The position numbers and the translations under genes are program-made. Below, piece by piece: positions 26,585 to 35,700 of a stretch of 64,000 nt of DNA. The notes beneath the pieces are model-generated. The model ran no database searches. It saw only the letters and a program-made list of their open reading frames with translations, and had not been told where the DNA came from. The DNA comes from Verrucomicrobiota bacterium (GTDB taxonomy: Bacteria; Verrucomicrobiota; Verrucomicrobiia; Limisphaerales; CAIMTB01), in assembly GCA_963205105.1 (NCBI GenBank), contig CAUJJW010000190.1, forward strand, positions 45,192 to 109,191. Reading direction: 5' to 3'. The stretch's first letter is position 1; each line of letters opens with the position of its first letter.

Positions 26585-26971
26585 ATGGACGCGCTCTCCT
26601 CCATTCCCATGGGACTCGGGGCCTCGCTGAGGGCCGGGGGCATGCTCCCGCCACTCGCCGAACCCCGGAATCTTCAGCCCTCGGGACCGATCGAGATCGC
26701 GCCGTCCAATCCCGAGATCAGCCTGCCGGGCATCGGCAAGGTGGGCTCCGGCCGGTCCTTCGACAACGTGCTCGGCGAGCTGGTCAAGGACGTCAACGCC
26801 AAGCAAATCGAGGCCGGAAGCCAGGTCCGCGCCATGCTCAGCGGCGAGGAAATCCCCCTCCACCGCGTCATGATCGCCACCGAGGAGGCGAGCGTCTCTT
26901 TTCAGCTGATGGTCGAGGTGCGTAACAAACTCCTGGAGGCGTATCAGGAGCTGATGCGCATGCAGGTCTGA
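26585..26971 (+). CDS. fliE: MS-ring/rod adapter FliE
   Basis: 128 residues. The conserved C-terminal half (FDNVLGELVKDVNAKQIEAG, PLHRVMIATEEASVSFQLMV, VRNKLLEAYQELMRMQV) is diagnostic for FliE; the N-terminal ~55 residues are variable and Pro/Gly-rich, as is usual. FliE joins the FliF ring to the FlgB rod and is an early export substrate. In the usual flgB-flgC-fliE-fliF order. Confidence 0.95.
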   Translation: MDALSSIPMGLGASLRAGGMLPPLAEPRNLQPSGPIEIAPSNPEISLPGIGKVGSGRSFDNVLGELVKDVNAKQIEAGSQVRAMLSGEEIPLHRVMIATEEASVSFQLMVEVRNKLLEAYQELMRMQV

Positions 26972-26990
26972 TTCTCCCAAGTCGTAATCC

Positions 26991-28667
26991 ATGAACCCGG
27001 GCTTGTCACAACTTGGCCGCCAACTGGCCGGCATCTGGAAGCAACTCGGCCTGAATCAACGGATCAGCATCGTCGTCACGGGGGCGGCGGTGCTGGCCGG
27101 GATTCTCGCCATCGGCATCTGGTCGAGTCGCACCGACTACGCCCTGCTCTACGGCGGTCTCGACGAATCCGAGGCGTCCAAGGTCCTGTCCGCCCTCGCC
27201 GAATCCAAAGTCCCCTACGAGGTCCGCGGCGACGGAAGCATCGTCGTCCCCCGCAACAAGGTTCATGAGGTGCGGGCCCAGCTCGCCGGCAAAGGCGTCC
27301 CCCGCGGCGAAGGCATCGGCTTCGAACTTCTCGATGCACCCAACTTCGGCCTCTCGGATTTCGTTCAACGCGCCAACTACACCCGCGCCCTCCAGGGCGA
27401 ACTCGCCCGCACCATCAGCCAGATGGACCAGGTCGACGGCGCCCGCGTCAGTCTGGTGATGCCCGAGAACCGCCTGCTCGCCGGAACCCAGCAGAAGCCA
27501 ACCGCCTCCGTGCTGGTCAAGGTCCGCGGCAGCGGTCCGCTGCCTCCCTCCACCGTCGCTTCCATCCGACTGGTCGTTGCCAACGCCGTCGAGGGTCTCC
27601 AGGTCAACAACGTGTCGGTGGTCGACAACCTCGGAAACGTGCTCTCGGACAACCAGGACGACAGCGTGGCCGGTCTTTCCAACAACCAGCTCTCCGCCCG
27701 CAAGAACCTGGAGCAGAACCTCTCCCGAAAAGCCGAGGGCATGCTCGAACAGTTCCTCGGATCCCGCAAGGCCGTGGTCCGCGTCGCCGCCGAAATCAAT
27801 TGGGACACCGTCACCCGCTTCGAAGAGAAGTTCGATCCCGAGGGTCAGGTCATCCGGCAGTCGACCATCGACGACGAAAACGTCGAGTCGGGGGCGCCCG
27901 CGACCGGCGGATTGCCCGGCATGCAGGCGAATGCCAGTTCCGACACGAACTCCCCCGCCGGCGGCATGAACAACTCGAAGACGAAGAAGAAGACCACCAC
28001 CAGCCAGTACGAAATCAATCGCACCGTCAGCAATCTCATGCAGAGCGCGGGAGCCGTGGATCGGTTGTCCGCGGCTGTCTTCGTCGCGCAACGCTTTGAA
28101 GGGGCCGGAACCGCCCGCAAGGTTGTCCAGCGAACACCGGAGGAGCTCCAGAAACTGCGTCGGATCGTCCAGAGCGCCCTCGGCATCCAGGAGAACGACC
28201 CGACCCGCGCCGACCAGATCACGCTCGAGGAAATCGCCTTCAACGAGGAACCGCTGATCGAGATCACCCGGCGTCTGGATGAACAACAGTCGTGGGTGAA
28301 GTACGCGGACCTGGTTCAGAAGGCGCTGCCTCCATTGCTCGGGCTCGCCGTCATGCTTCTGTTCTGGCGCTCGTACAAGAAGAGCCAGCCGGAGGAGGCC
28401 ATGCTCGGGCTTCCCGTGATGGAGAACGAGAACGCCGAAGGCGCATTGGCGGGCCGTGGTGCGATGGCCGCCGGCGCTCGCGGCGGACTAGCCGGTCAGC
28501 CCGGTGCCCTTGGGGCCGCCGGAGGCCGGGGCGGTGCCGGTGGTCAGGGCGAGGAGTCGCCCGCACTCGTCACCGTCGAGGTGCTGAACCAGCTGATCCG
28601 CGAGAATCCCGCCAGCATGACGCATGCGGTGCGTTCGTGGATGAACCAGGGGAAGTCCACCCAATAA
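26991..28667 (+). CDS. fliF: Flagellar MS-ring protein FliF
   Basis: 558 residues. TM1 ~27-46 (VVTGAAVLAGILAIGIWS), ring-building motif region with YALLYGGLDESEASKV and FGLSDFVQRANYTRALQGELARTI, a disordered Ser/Lys/Thr-rich segment (~300-345), TM2 ~445-463 (LPPLLGLAVMLLFWRS), then a Gly/Ala-rich cytoplasmic linker (~480-525) and the C-terminal FliG-binding tail (VTVEVLNQLIRENPASMTHAVRSW). The Gly/Ala linker is longer than in enteric FliF. Inner-membrane platform for the export gate and C-ring. Confidence 0.97.
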   Translation: MNPGLSQLGRQLAGIWKQLGLNQRISIVVTGAAVLAGILAIGIWSSRTDYALLYGGLDESEASKVLSALAESKVPYEVRGDGSIVVPRNKVHEVRAQLAGKGVPRGEGIGFELLDAPNFGLSDFVQRANYTRALQGELARTISQMDQVDGARVSLVMPENRLLAGTQQKPTASVLVKVRGSGPLPPSTVASIRLVVANAVEGLQVNNVSVVDNLGNVLSDNQDDSVAGLSNNQLSARKNLEQNLSRKAEGMLEQFLGSRKAVVRVAAEINWDTVTRFEEKFDPEGQVIRQSTIDDENVESGAPATGGLPGMQANASSDTNSPAGGMNNSKTKKKTTTSQYEINRTVSNLMQSAGAVDRLSAAVFVAQRFEGAGTARKVVQRTPEELQKLRRIVQSALGIQENDPTRADQITLEEIAFNEEPLIEITRRLDEQQSWVKYADLVQKALPPLLGLAVMLLFWRSYKKSQPEEAMLGLPVMENENAEGALAGRGAMAAGARGGLAGQPGALGAAGGRGGAGGQGEESPALVTVEVLNQLIRENPASMTHAVRSWMNQGKSTQ

Positions 28668-28671
28668 GGCC

Positions 28672-29721
28672 ATGCCCGCCGATCCCGATACGCCAGAGAT
28701 CCCGCAGGACGTCGCGTCGATGTCCAAGGTCCAGCGACTGGCGGTCCTCATGATTGTTCTCGGCGCCGAGAGCGCTGCCCAGCTCCTCCGGCACCTGGAC
28801 GAACCCGAGGTCGAAGCGGTGACCGCCGAGATGACCCGCATCACCGTGGTCACCCAGGAAATGCGGCAGGACATCCTGAAGGAGTTCTCGAGCGTCGCCG
28901 TGCAGGCCGGCAGTTGCACCCTCGGCGGCATGGATGTGGCCCGCTCGACCCTTGAAAAATCATTCGGTCAGTTCCGGGCCTCCAACATCCTCGGCCGGGT
29001 TGCCCCGGCCCGTTCCACCCCCGGGGCGATGCAGCAGATCCTGGAGATGGACGCCAAACAGATCTTCAACCTGCTCAAGCACGAACAGCCCCAAACCATC
29101 GCCCTCGTCGCCAGTTATCTGTCCCCCGAAAAAACCTCCCAGATGCTGATGTCGCTCAGCCAGGAGGAACGCGACAAGGTCGTCGAACGCCTCGCCACCA
29201 TGGCGCCCACCCCGATCGAGGTCGTGGAACGCGTGGTCGAACTGCTCAATCACAAGGTCGCCGGCCGCCATTCCCGCGGACTCAGCCAGACCGGCGGGGT
29301 GAAAAACGCCGCCGAGGTTCTCAACTCGATGGGCAAGGACATCAGCAAGGCCCTGCTCACCGCGCTTGAGGAGCGGAATCCCGAACTCGGAGCCGCCATC
29401 CGCAACAAGATGTTCACCTTCGAGGACCTCGTTCAGCTCGATACCTCGACCCTCCAGAAGATCCTCCGCGAGGTCGACATGCGGGATCTGGCGGTGTCGC
29501 TCAAGACCGCCAGCGACAAGGTCAAGGGCGCGTTGCTGGCCAGCATCTCCAAACGGGCCGCCGAAACGGTGAACGAAGAAATGGGATTCCTGGGCCCCCT
29601 GAAGATGCGCGACATCGAGGCAGCCCAGGGACGCATCATCGATGCCGTCCGCCGACTCGAGGCGGAAGGCGAAGTGGACCTCGGAGGTTCGGACAAGTCT
29701 TCGGATGAAGTCGTGGCGTAA
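28672..29721 (+). CDS. fliG: Flagellar motor switch protein FliG
   Basis: 349 residues. All three FliG domains are present: N (SKVQRLAVLMIVLGAESAAQLL, binding FliF), middle (LLKHEQPQTIALVASYLSPE) and C-terminal torque domain (AIRNKMFTFEDLVQLDTSTLQKIL, ISKRAAETVNEEMGFLGP). Charged residues facing MotA are retained. It begins 4 bases after fliF and overlaps fliH by 17 bases. Confidence 0.97.
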   Translation: MPADPDTPEIPQDVASMSKVQRLAVLMIVLGAESAAQLLRHLDEPEVEAVTAEMTRITVVTQEMRQDILKEFSSVAVQAGSCTLGGMDVARSTLEKSFGQFRASNILGRVAPARSTPGAMQQILEMDAKQIFNLLKHEQPQTIALVASYLSPEKTSQMLMSLSQEERDKVVERLATMAPTPIEVVERVVELLNHKVAGRHSRGLSQTGGVKNAAEVLNSMGKDISKALLTALEERNPELGAAIRNKMFTFEDLVQLDTSTLQKILREVDMRDLAVSLKTASDKVKGALLASISKRAAETVNEEMGFLGPLKMRDIEAAQGRIIDAVRRLEAEGEVDLGGSDKSSDEVVA

Positions 29722-30301
29722 AACCATCTGCCTGGACCGGCCGCTCCGCGGCGTGAAGCCCGGAAAACCTGTCGTCCAGGCCCCTCCGTCCCTCACCCCG
29801 GCCGATGTCGAGGCGGCGCGCAAGGCCGGCCATGAGGCGGGACGGGCCGAGGCCGAAAAGGCGTTGGGCGAACAACTGGTGCAGCAACGGGCCGAGCTGG
29901 GCGCCCTGGCGCTCGGCGTGATCGAGGCATTGAAGCGTGCGGTGCCGCAGGTGGTGCGCGACACCGAACAACACCTGGTGGCTCTGGCGCTCGACATCGC
30001 CCACAAGCTCGTCACCGACATTCCCGTGACCGCCGAAATGGTGCAGGTGGCGGTGGGCGAGGCCCTGGTCGAGGTCGAGGGCGCCTCCGAGGTGCATGTC
30101 CGTCTGAACCCAGAGGATCTGGAGCTGCTCCGGAAGAGCGACTCCACACTGCTCACACCGACGCCCCAGGGTGCGCAGGTTCAGTTTCATGAGGCGCCCG
30201 AGGTCAGCCGGGGCGGCTGCGTGGTGCAGACGCGCTTTGGAGTCATCGACGGACGCCGGGAAACCCGTCTCGAGTTGTTGAAGAAGTCGTTGCTGGAATG
30301 A
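29705..30301 (+). CDS. fliH: Flagellar export ATPase regulator FliH
   Basis: 198 residues from ATG 29705, which lies within the last codons of fliG; an upstream start at 29642 would lengthen the overlap without adding family sequence. Central Ala/Glu-rich helix with GHEAGRAEAEKALGEQL, and C-terminal V/A-ATPase subunit-E-like half (VRDTEQHLVALALDIAHKLV, LNPEDLELLRK, GGCVVQTRFGVIDGR). FliH dimers hold FliI at the export gate via FliN. Stop overlaps fliI ATG. Confidence 0.92.
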   Translation: MKSWRKTICLDRPLRGVKPGKPVVQAPPSLTPADVEAARKAGHEAGRAEAEKALGEQLVQQRAELGALALGVIEALKRAVPQVVRDTEQHLVALALDIAHKLVTDIPVTAEMVQVAVGEALVEVEGASEVHVRLNPEDLELLRKSDSTLLTPTPQGAQVQFHEAPEVSRGGCVVQTRFGVIDGRRETRLELLKKSLLE

Positions 30302-31689
30302 AAACCCTGACCGCCATGCCGACCGCCGAAGGGGCGCCCCGCTGGATGGAGGCGATGCGACGGCGGGTGAAGGACACCCACGTCATCCGCAATCACGGAC
30401 GGGTCGTCCAGTTGATCGGTCTGGTCATCGAATCCGAAGGGCCGCTCGCGTCGGTGGGCGAGGTTTGCCGCATTGAGTCGGCCCGGCACGAGGGCGAAAC
30501 GCTCGCCGAGGTCGTGGGATTCAGGGACCAGCACGTGCTCCTGATGCCCCTGGGTGAAACCCATGGAATCCATCCCGGGAGCGAAGTGATCGCCACCGGA
30601 ACCACCCTGCGCGTGCCGGTGGGTGACTCCCTCAAGGGCCGGGTCATCGACGGGCTGGGTCGGCCGTTGGACGATCTGGGACCTCTCGGTGCAAGTGCCA
30701 CCGTGGCGTTGAACCACATGCCGCCGCATCCGCTGAAGCGCCAGCGCATCCGCGAGGGGTTTCGCACCGGCATTAAGGCCATCGACACCTTCGTTCCCTG
30801 CGGACGCGGCCAGCGTCTGGGCATCTTCGCCGGCAGCGGCGTCGGAAAATCCACCCTGCTCGGCATGATTGCCAGCCAGGCCGAGGCCGACGTGAATGTG
30901 ATCGCCCTGATCGGCGAGCGAGGCCGTGAGGTGCGCGAGTTTCTGGAAAAGGACCTCACCGAGGAAGGCCGCCGGAAATCGGTGGTGGTGGTCGCCACTT
31001 CCAACGAGCCGGCCATTGCGCGGCTCAAGGGCGCCTCGGTGGCGATGGCCGTGGCCGAACATTTCCGGGATGCAGGCCAGAACGTCCTGCTGATGATGGA
31101 TTCGGTGACGCGCTTCGCCATGGCCCAGCGCGAGATCGGTCTCGCCGTCGGCGAGCCGCCCGCCACCCGCGGTTACACGCCCTCCGTCTTCTCACTCCTG
31201 CCGCAGTTGCTGGAACGCGCGGGAACCGGGGAACGGGGTTCCATCACCGGACTCTTCACCGTGCTGGTGGAGCAGGACGACATGAACGATCCGATTGGCG
31301 ACGCAGTCCGTTCGATTCTCGACGGACATCTGGTCCTGAGCCGGGATCTGGCCACCCAGAACCACTACCCCGCCATCGACGTTCTCGAGAGCGTCAGCCG
31401 GCTCGCCAGGGATCTCACGACAACGCAACAGCAGGAGATGGCCGGACACGGCCGTGAATTGATGGCGATCCACCGCCGCAATCAGGACCTCATCAACATC
31501 GGAGCTTACCCCATGGGATCCAACCCGGCGATCGACCAGGCCATTCACCTCCACGAACCGCTGAAGGTGTTCCTTCGACAACCCGTCGATTCGGGGTTCA
31601 AGACCGACGAAAGCTGGGGACAGCTCGCCCGCACCCTGGCGACGCCCAAGACCACAGGGCGCGCCGCAACCCAGGAGGCACGTTCATGA
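30298..31689 (+). CDS. fliI: Flagellar export ATPase FliI
   Basis: 463 residues, F1-beta-like. Walker A GIFAGSGVGKST (~179-190), catalytic Glu region LIGERGREVREFLEKDL, Walker B VLLMMDSVTRFA, and family motifs PPATRGYTPSVFSLLPQLLERAG and FTVLVEQDDMNDPIGDAVRSI. Hydrolyses ATP to release chaperones and unfold export substrates. ATGA overlaps at both ends couple it to fliH and fliJ. Confidence 0.98.
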   Translation: MKTLTAMPTAEGAPRWMEAMRRRVKDTHVIRNHGRVVQLIGLVIESEGPLASVGEVCRIESARHEGETLAEVVGFRDQHVLLMPLGETHGIHPGSEVIATGTTLRVPVGDSLKGRVIDGLGRPLDDLGPLGASATVALNHMPPHPLKRQRIREGFRTGIKAIDTFVPCGRGQRLGIFAGSGVGKSTLLGMIASQAEADVNVIALIGERGREVREFLEKDLTEEGRRKSVVVVATSNEPAIARLKGASVAMAVAEHFRDAGQNVLLMMDSVTRFAMAQREIGLAVGEPPATRGYTPSVFSLLPQLLERAGTGERGSITGLFTVLVEQDDMNDPIGDAVRSILDGHLVLSRDLATQNHYPAIDVLESVSRLARDLTTTQQQEMAGHGRELMAIHRRNQDLINIGAYPMGSNPAIDQAIHLHEPLKVFLRQPVDSGFKTDESWGQLARTLATPKTTGRAATQEARS

Positions 31690-32147
31690 GACGTTTCCGC
31701 TCGACTCTGCAGGCCTTGCTCACCGTCCGGCAACGCCAGGAGCGGCTCGCCATGGAACGGTATTCCGAGGCGCTCCAGGCCCGGCAACGGGCCGCCACCG
31801 CCCTTTCCACCGCCGACCAGATCCGCGTCCAAGCCAGTGAAGTCCTGAAACAACGGCTCTCCACCGGCATCCAGGCCGCCGAAGCCATGCGGGAGCAGTC
31901 CCACTACAAGGTCCTGGAGACCCGGCGCGACGCCGCTCAACACGCCCTCACCGTCGCCGAGAACGCCATCCCGCCCGCCCTGAAGGCCATGCTCACCGCC
32001 CGACAACAGCGGGAGGCCGTCGAGGAATGCATCACCCGCCAGCGGGAACGCCACCAGCGTGACCAGCAGAATCAGGAGAGAAAATTGCTCGATGAACTCG
32101 CGCTCCGGCGACGCGGTCCCGTCCGGACCTTCGCCAACTCCGACTAA
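31686..32147 (+). CDS. fliJ: Flagellar export protein FliJ
   Basis: 153 residues, a continuous charged coiled coil (LQALLTVRQRQERLAMERYSEAL at the N-terminus, basic C-terminus). The N-terminal F-x-LQ-LLxVRxxQE pattern is typical of FliJ, which sits in the centre of the FliI ring and links it to FlhA. Sequence is otherwise low in conservation, so assignment leans on position directly after fliI. Confidence 0.88.
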   Translation: MRRFRSTLQALLTVRQRQERLAMERYSEALQARQRAATALSTADQIRVQASEVLKQRLSTGIQAAEAMREQSHYKVLETRRDAAQHALTVAENAIPPALKAMLTARQQREAVEECITRQRERHQRDQQNQERKLLDELALRRRGPVRTFANSD

Positions 32148-32153
32148 CATCCC

Positions 32154-32774
32154 ATGGCCAAAATGCTTCAATCGCCGTGGATCGTGTCGCTGATGGCGAT
32201 GTTGCTGTACGCCGGTTCCACGTTCTTCTTCTGGCGGGCTCCCCAGCTCCCCACCATGCATCCCGCACCGGAAGGGGAAGAGGCGGCTGTCCGGGCACCC
32301 TACGTCAACCACGGGCCGTCCTGGGACTTCAGCAATCCCGAGGTGGACCAGCTCGTCCGTGAGTTGCGGCAGGAACGCGCCGCCATCGCCGCCCGCGCCA
32401 AACAGCTCGACGACCTCTCCGCCCGGCTCAAGGCCGAACAGGCCGAGCTCCAGAACGCCACCCAGGCCGTTCACCAGTTGCAGCGCGATTTCGACCTCAG
32501 CGTCACCCGCGTGAAGGAGGATGAGTCCACCAATCTCAAGCGCCTTGCCAAGGTCTACTCCACCATGGAGCCGGATGGCGCCACCGTGATTCTGAAACAA
32601 CTGGATGAGTCGACCGTGGTGAAGGTCCTGTCCTTCATGAAGGAGGATCAAATCGCCGCCTTGCTCACCTCGCTGGCCCGCGCCGGTGAACCGGAAGCCA
32701 AGAAGGTCGCCATCATTTCTGAACGCCTGCGACTCCTTCAGTCGCGGCCCGACAACGCGAAAGCCAAACCATGA
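32154..32774 (+). CDS. MotE-like protein with MgtE-N domain
   Basis: 206 residues. One N-terminal TM (~8-27, WIVSLMAMLLYAGSTFFFW), periplasmic/coiled-coil stretch rich in Glu/Arg/Gln (~60-125) and a C-terminal MgtE-N-type helical domain (LAKVYSTMEPDGATVILKQL, VKVLSFMKEDQIAALLTSLA), which is structurally related to the FliG middle domain. The same layout is found in MotE, a stator-associated chaperone for MotC in rhizobia, and in proteins between fliJ and fliK in many phyla. Function here unproven. It overlaps fliK by 4 bases. Confidence 0.75.
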   Translation: MAKMLQSPWIVSLMAMLLYAGSTFFFWRAPQLPTMHPAPEGEEAAVRAPYVNHGPSWDFSNPEVDQLVRELRQERAAIAARAKQLDDLSARLKAEQAELQNATQAVHQLQRDFDLSVTRVKEDESTNLKRLAKVYSTMEPDGATVILKQLDESTVVKVLSFMKEDQIAALLTSLARAGEPEAKKVAIISERLRLLQSRPDNAKAKP

Positions 32775-35700
32775 CGACGTCTCTCTTTTCGGGAACTGAC
32801 AGCCTCGGAGCCCTGCTCAGCGGATCTTCCGCGGCCGTCGCCGTCGCTCCCTCGCTCGACTCCGCCGCCACTTCCCTCTTCCCCAGCACGGTCACCGGTG
32901 CCTTCGAGTCGCTCGTCGATCGAGCGATGACCACCACATTCCCTTCCAACGTCTCCCACGACGCTCCGGCTTCCGATGCCGGTCTCGATTTCGAGACCGA
33001 CTTCGATCCCGCTTTCGAAACGGAATTAGACACCGAACTCGCGCCGCAAGCCGACCTGGAGCCGACCTCCCACACCGGCGTTCTCGACGAACCGGATTTC
33101 GACACGGAAACCGTCCCTCAGGATGGCACGCACGAGACCCCCTTAGCCCACGCTCCCAAGGAAAACGCGGTCCGGGATTCGCGGCCCATCACTCGCGCCC
33201 CCGCCCGAACCGTCCCCGACCAGGAGACCCGCAGGCAGGAAACGCCTTCCCGCATTTCTCCCCGTACCTCCCCTGCCTCCGTCGAATCGCCGGACGCCCC
33301 GGTCTCCCATCCATCCACCACGCTTCATCAGGAGGTTCCCCCGGAGCCGACCCCGTCCCAGCCGGCGACAACGGTCCCGCCCACGGATTCCAAACCCACC
33401 GCTCTTCCGACGCTCCCTCCCGAGACGGCTGCCGCGGTTGTGCCCGCGCTTCCCGTCCCCCCACCCACGTCCGTGCCCGATGACGCGGCATTCGCCAGCG
33501 CCCCAACGACGTCGTTCCCGACGACTGGCGCGCCCAGGCCGGTGCGCGGTTCGAATCCTGATCCGTCCACGACCCCGTCAACCACCGTTCCCGTCGCGCC
33601 ATCGTCCTCCCAGCCCGTCCCCGTCACGGCCCAACACCCGATCCGTTCGAACTTGGGCAACCCGGAGTTGCCGCCAAGGCCAGCCTCCCATGTTGTTCCG
33701 GGAGTGCCTGCCGAACCGCGTCGCCCGGTGGCAGGAACGGTCGATCCACGCCAGGCCGTACCGGCTTCGCCCGCGCAACCGGTGGCGCCTGAAATGCCAA
33801 CCGTCGTCCCGGCACCGAAGCCAGCCGCCGTTGCCCATGCGACGAGTGTCGATTCCCGCGAACCACTCACTCACGAGGTCGACGTCTCCGAAGCCACCGT
33901 GACCTCGCGCGCGTCGATGGTTCCACCGTCGACGTGGCGATCGCGCCTCGCCCGTGCACGCGACGAGGCAACGAACCCGGTTTCCACGCAGGGTATGGAT
34001 GCCGTTGCGTCGACCGAAGCCCGGCCCCAAGCGGCGCCGGTCGCCGCCCGTTCCCCCGGCATGGTGGCCAATGCCCGGGAGGCAGCTCTGGTTCCCGCTC
34101 CGGGCGGGGACTTCATCCCGTCGACCACTTCCAAGCCGGTGGCCAGCGCCCCGGCTCCGACATCCCCGCCAGTGCCCGGCGCGGATGTCGAGCGTGAGAC
34201 GGTTCAACACTTTGGGCGGGCTGAGTTGGTTCAAGGGGAGGAAGCTCCAAGGTCGATGACCGGAGCGGCGACTCAGCCCGCCCTCCATTTCACCACGCGG
34301 CCCGATCCAACCGCCGCCCCCGAACGGGCGAATGCGGAGTCGGAAACACTGCATCGGGAGGAACCGATGCCTGCCGCATCACGTGTCCCGATTCCGGAAA
34401 GCACTACCCGGCAGCCCCACATCGCTTCGGCCCCACCAGCCGAGTCCGCAAAACCTGCAACACCGACATCGCTGACGCCGACAGCATCGGAAGCGCACCC
34501 TGAAGCCGCACCCGCCTTCGCGCCGGCAGCCAGGCCGTCGCCATCCACCCCGTCCGAATCGTTCCAAGCCACTACGGTCGCTCCGGAATCGCGCCCATCG
34601 AGTCCAGTGTCCGCCGGCCCGACCGTGGGACCATCCCAACGCCCCGGCACCACCTCCGAAACACTGAACCCTGCCTCGGCTTCAAATCCCAGGTCATCGA
34701 GGGTCGAACCCGCCCTCACCACCACGGTCCCCGCCCGACCGGCGGAAGCTTCGGCTCCTTCCACACCCCCACTCGCCACTCGCCCGACGACCGGTCATCA
34801 GGAGGTTCCCGTGGAAGGGTCTGCAGAACCGACGTCCACCCCGCCGCGCGTGGAGACTCCGCGTGATGAGGAGCGCAAGGCGTCGAGTGAATCCGCAGCA
34901 GGTCATGCACCCCAGGCACGCACCCTGAAGCCCGCCTTGGGTCAGGTTCACGATCCTGAGCCCGTCCCGAACGATGCAGCGCCGACCCGGCAGGCCCCGG
35001 CTCCTTCCCCAACGCAACCCCCACGACACCCGATCGGGTCCGCCGCGGATTGGCCTTCGACCTCCGCCCATCACCCTCAGGCTCCCTCCCCTGCGCCGGC
35101 TTCGTCTGCCCCGATGACTTCGGCGTCGGCTCCTGCACCTTCGAAACCAGACGCCGAAACCAAGTCTCTGCCCAGGGCTCCCCACGTCGCGCCACCCGAA
35201 GTCTCGGTGTCCGACAGCAAACCTCCTCAGCCCGCCCAACCACCCCTCCGCCGTGAGGCGGGTGCGACTGTCCCGCAGCCTCTTTCAGTCACGCCCGCTC
35301 CTTCGTCCAGCCAGACCTCTGTTCCGGAGGTCGAACCGGCCGAACCTGCACCCACTTCGGGAGAGATTCGAAAGCCAGCCCCCTCTCCCGCCACTCCAGT
35401 CGAGCCACCGCCGCATCGGTCCGCTTCGTCAACCGCGACGACCACAGCAACGGCGACGCCCATAGCAACCGCGACGCCCATAGCAACCGCGACGCACGCA
35501 GCAACGGCGACGCACGCAGCAACGGCGACAGCCACAGCGTCCGCGACGGAACCTTCTACGACGACCCTCGGGGAACATTCGTCAACGCCGGCGCAGCAAG
35601 TGGCGCCTTCCGATAAGATCCTGCCCACGCGCCAGACACCGCCGGAACACAACGTTCACCGCAGCCCATCCCGTCCCGCCACGAACGCGGATACGTCGTC

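Noticed and set aside
35435..35542. Possible CRISPR-like array
   Set aside because: Units are contiguous 18-bp coding repeats without spacers.
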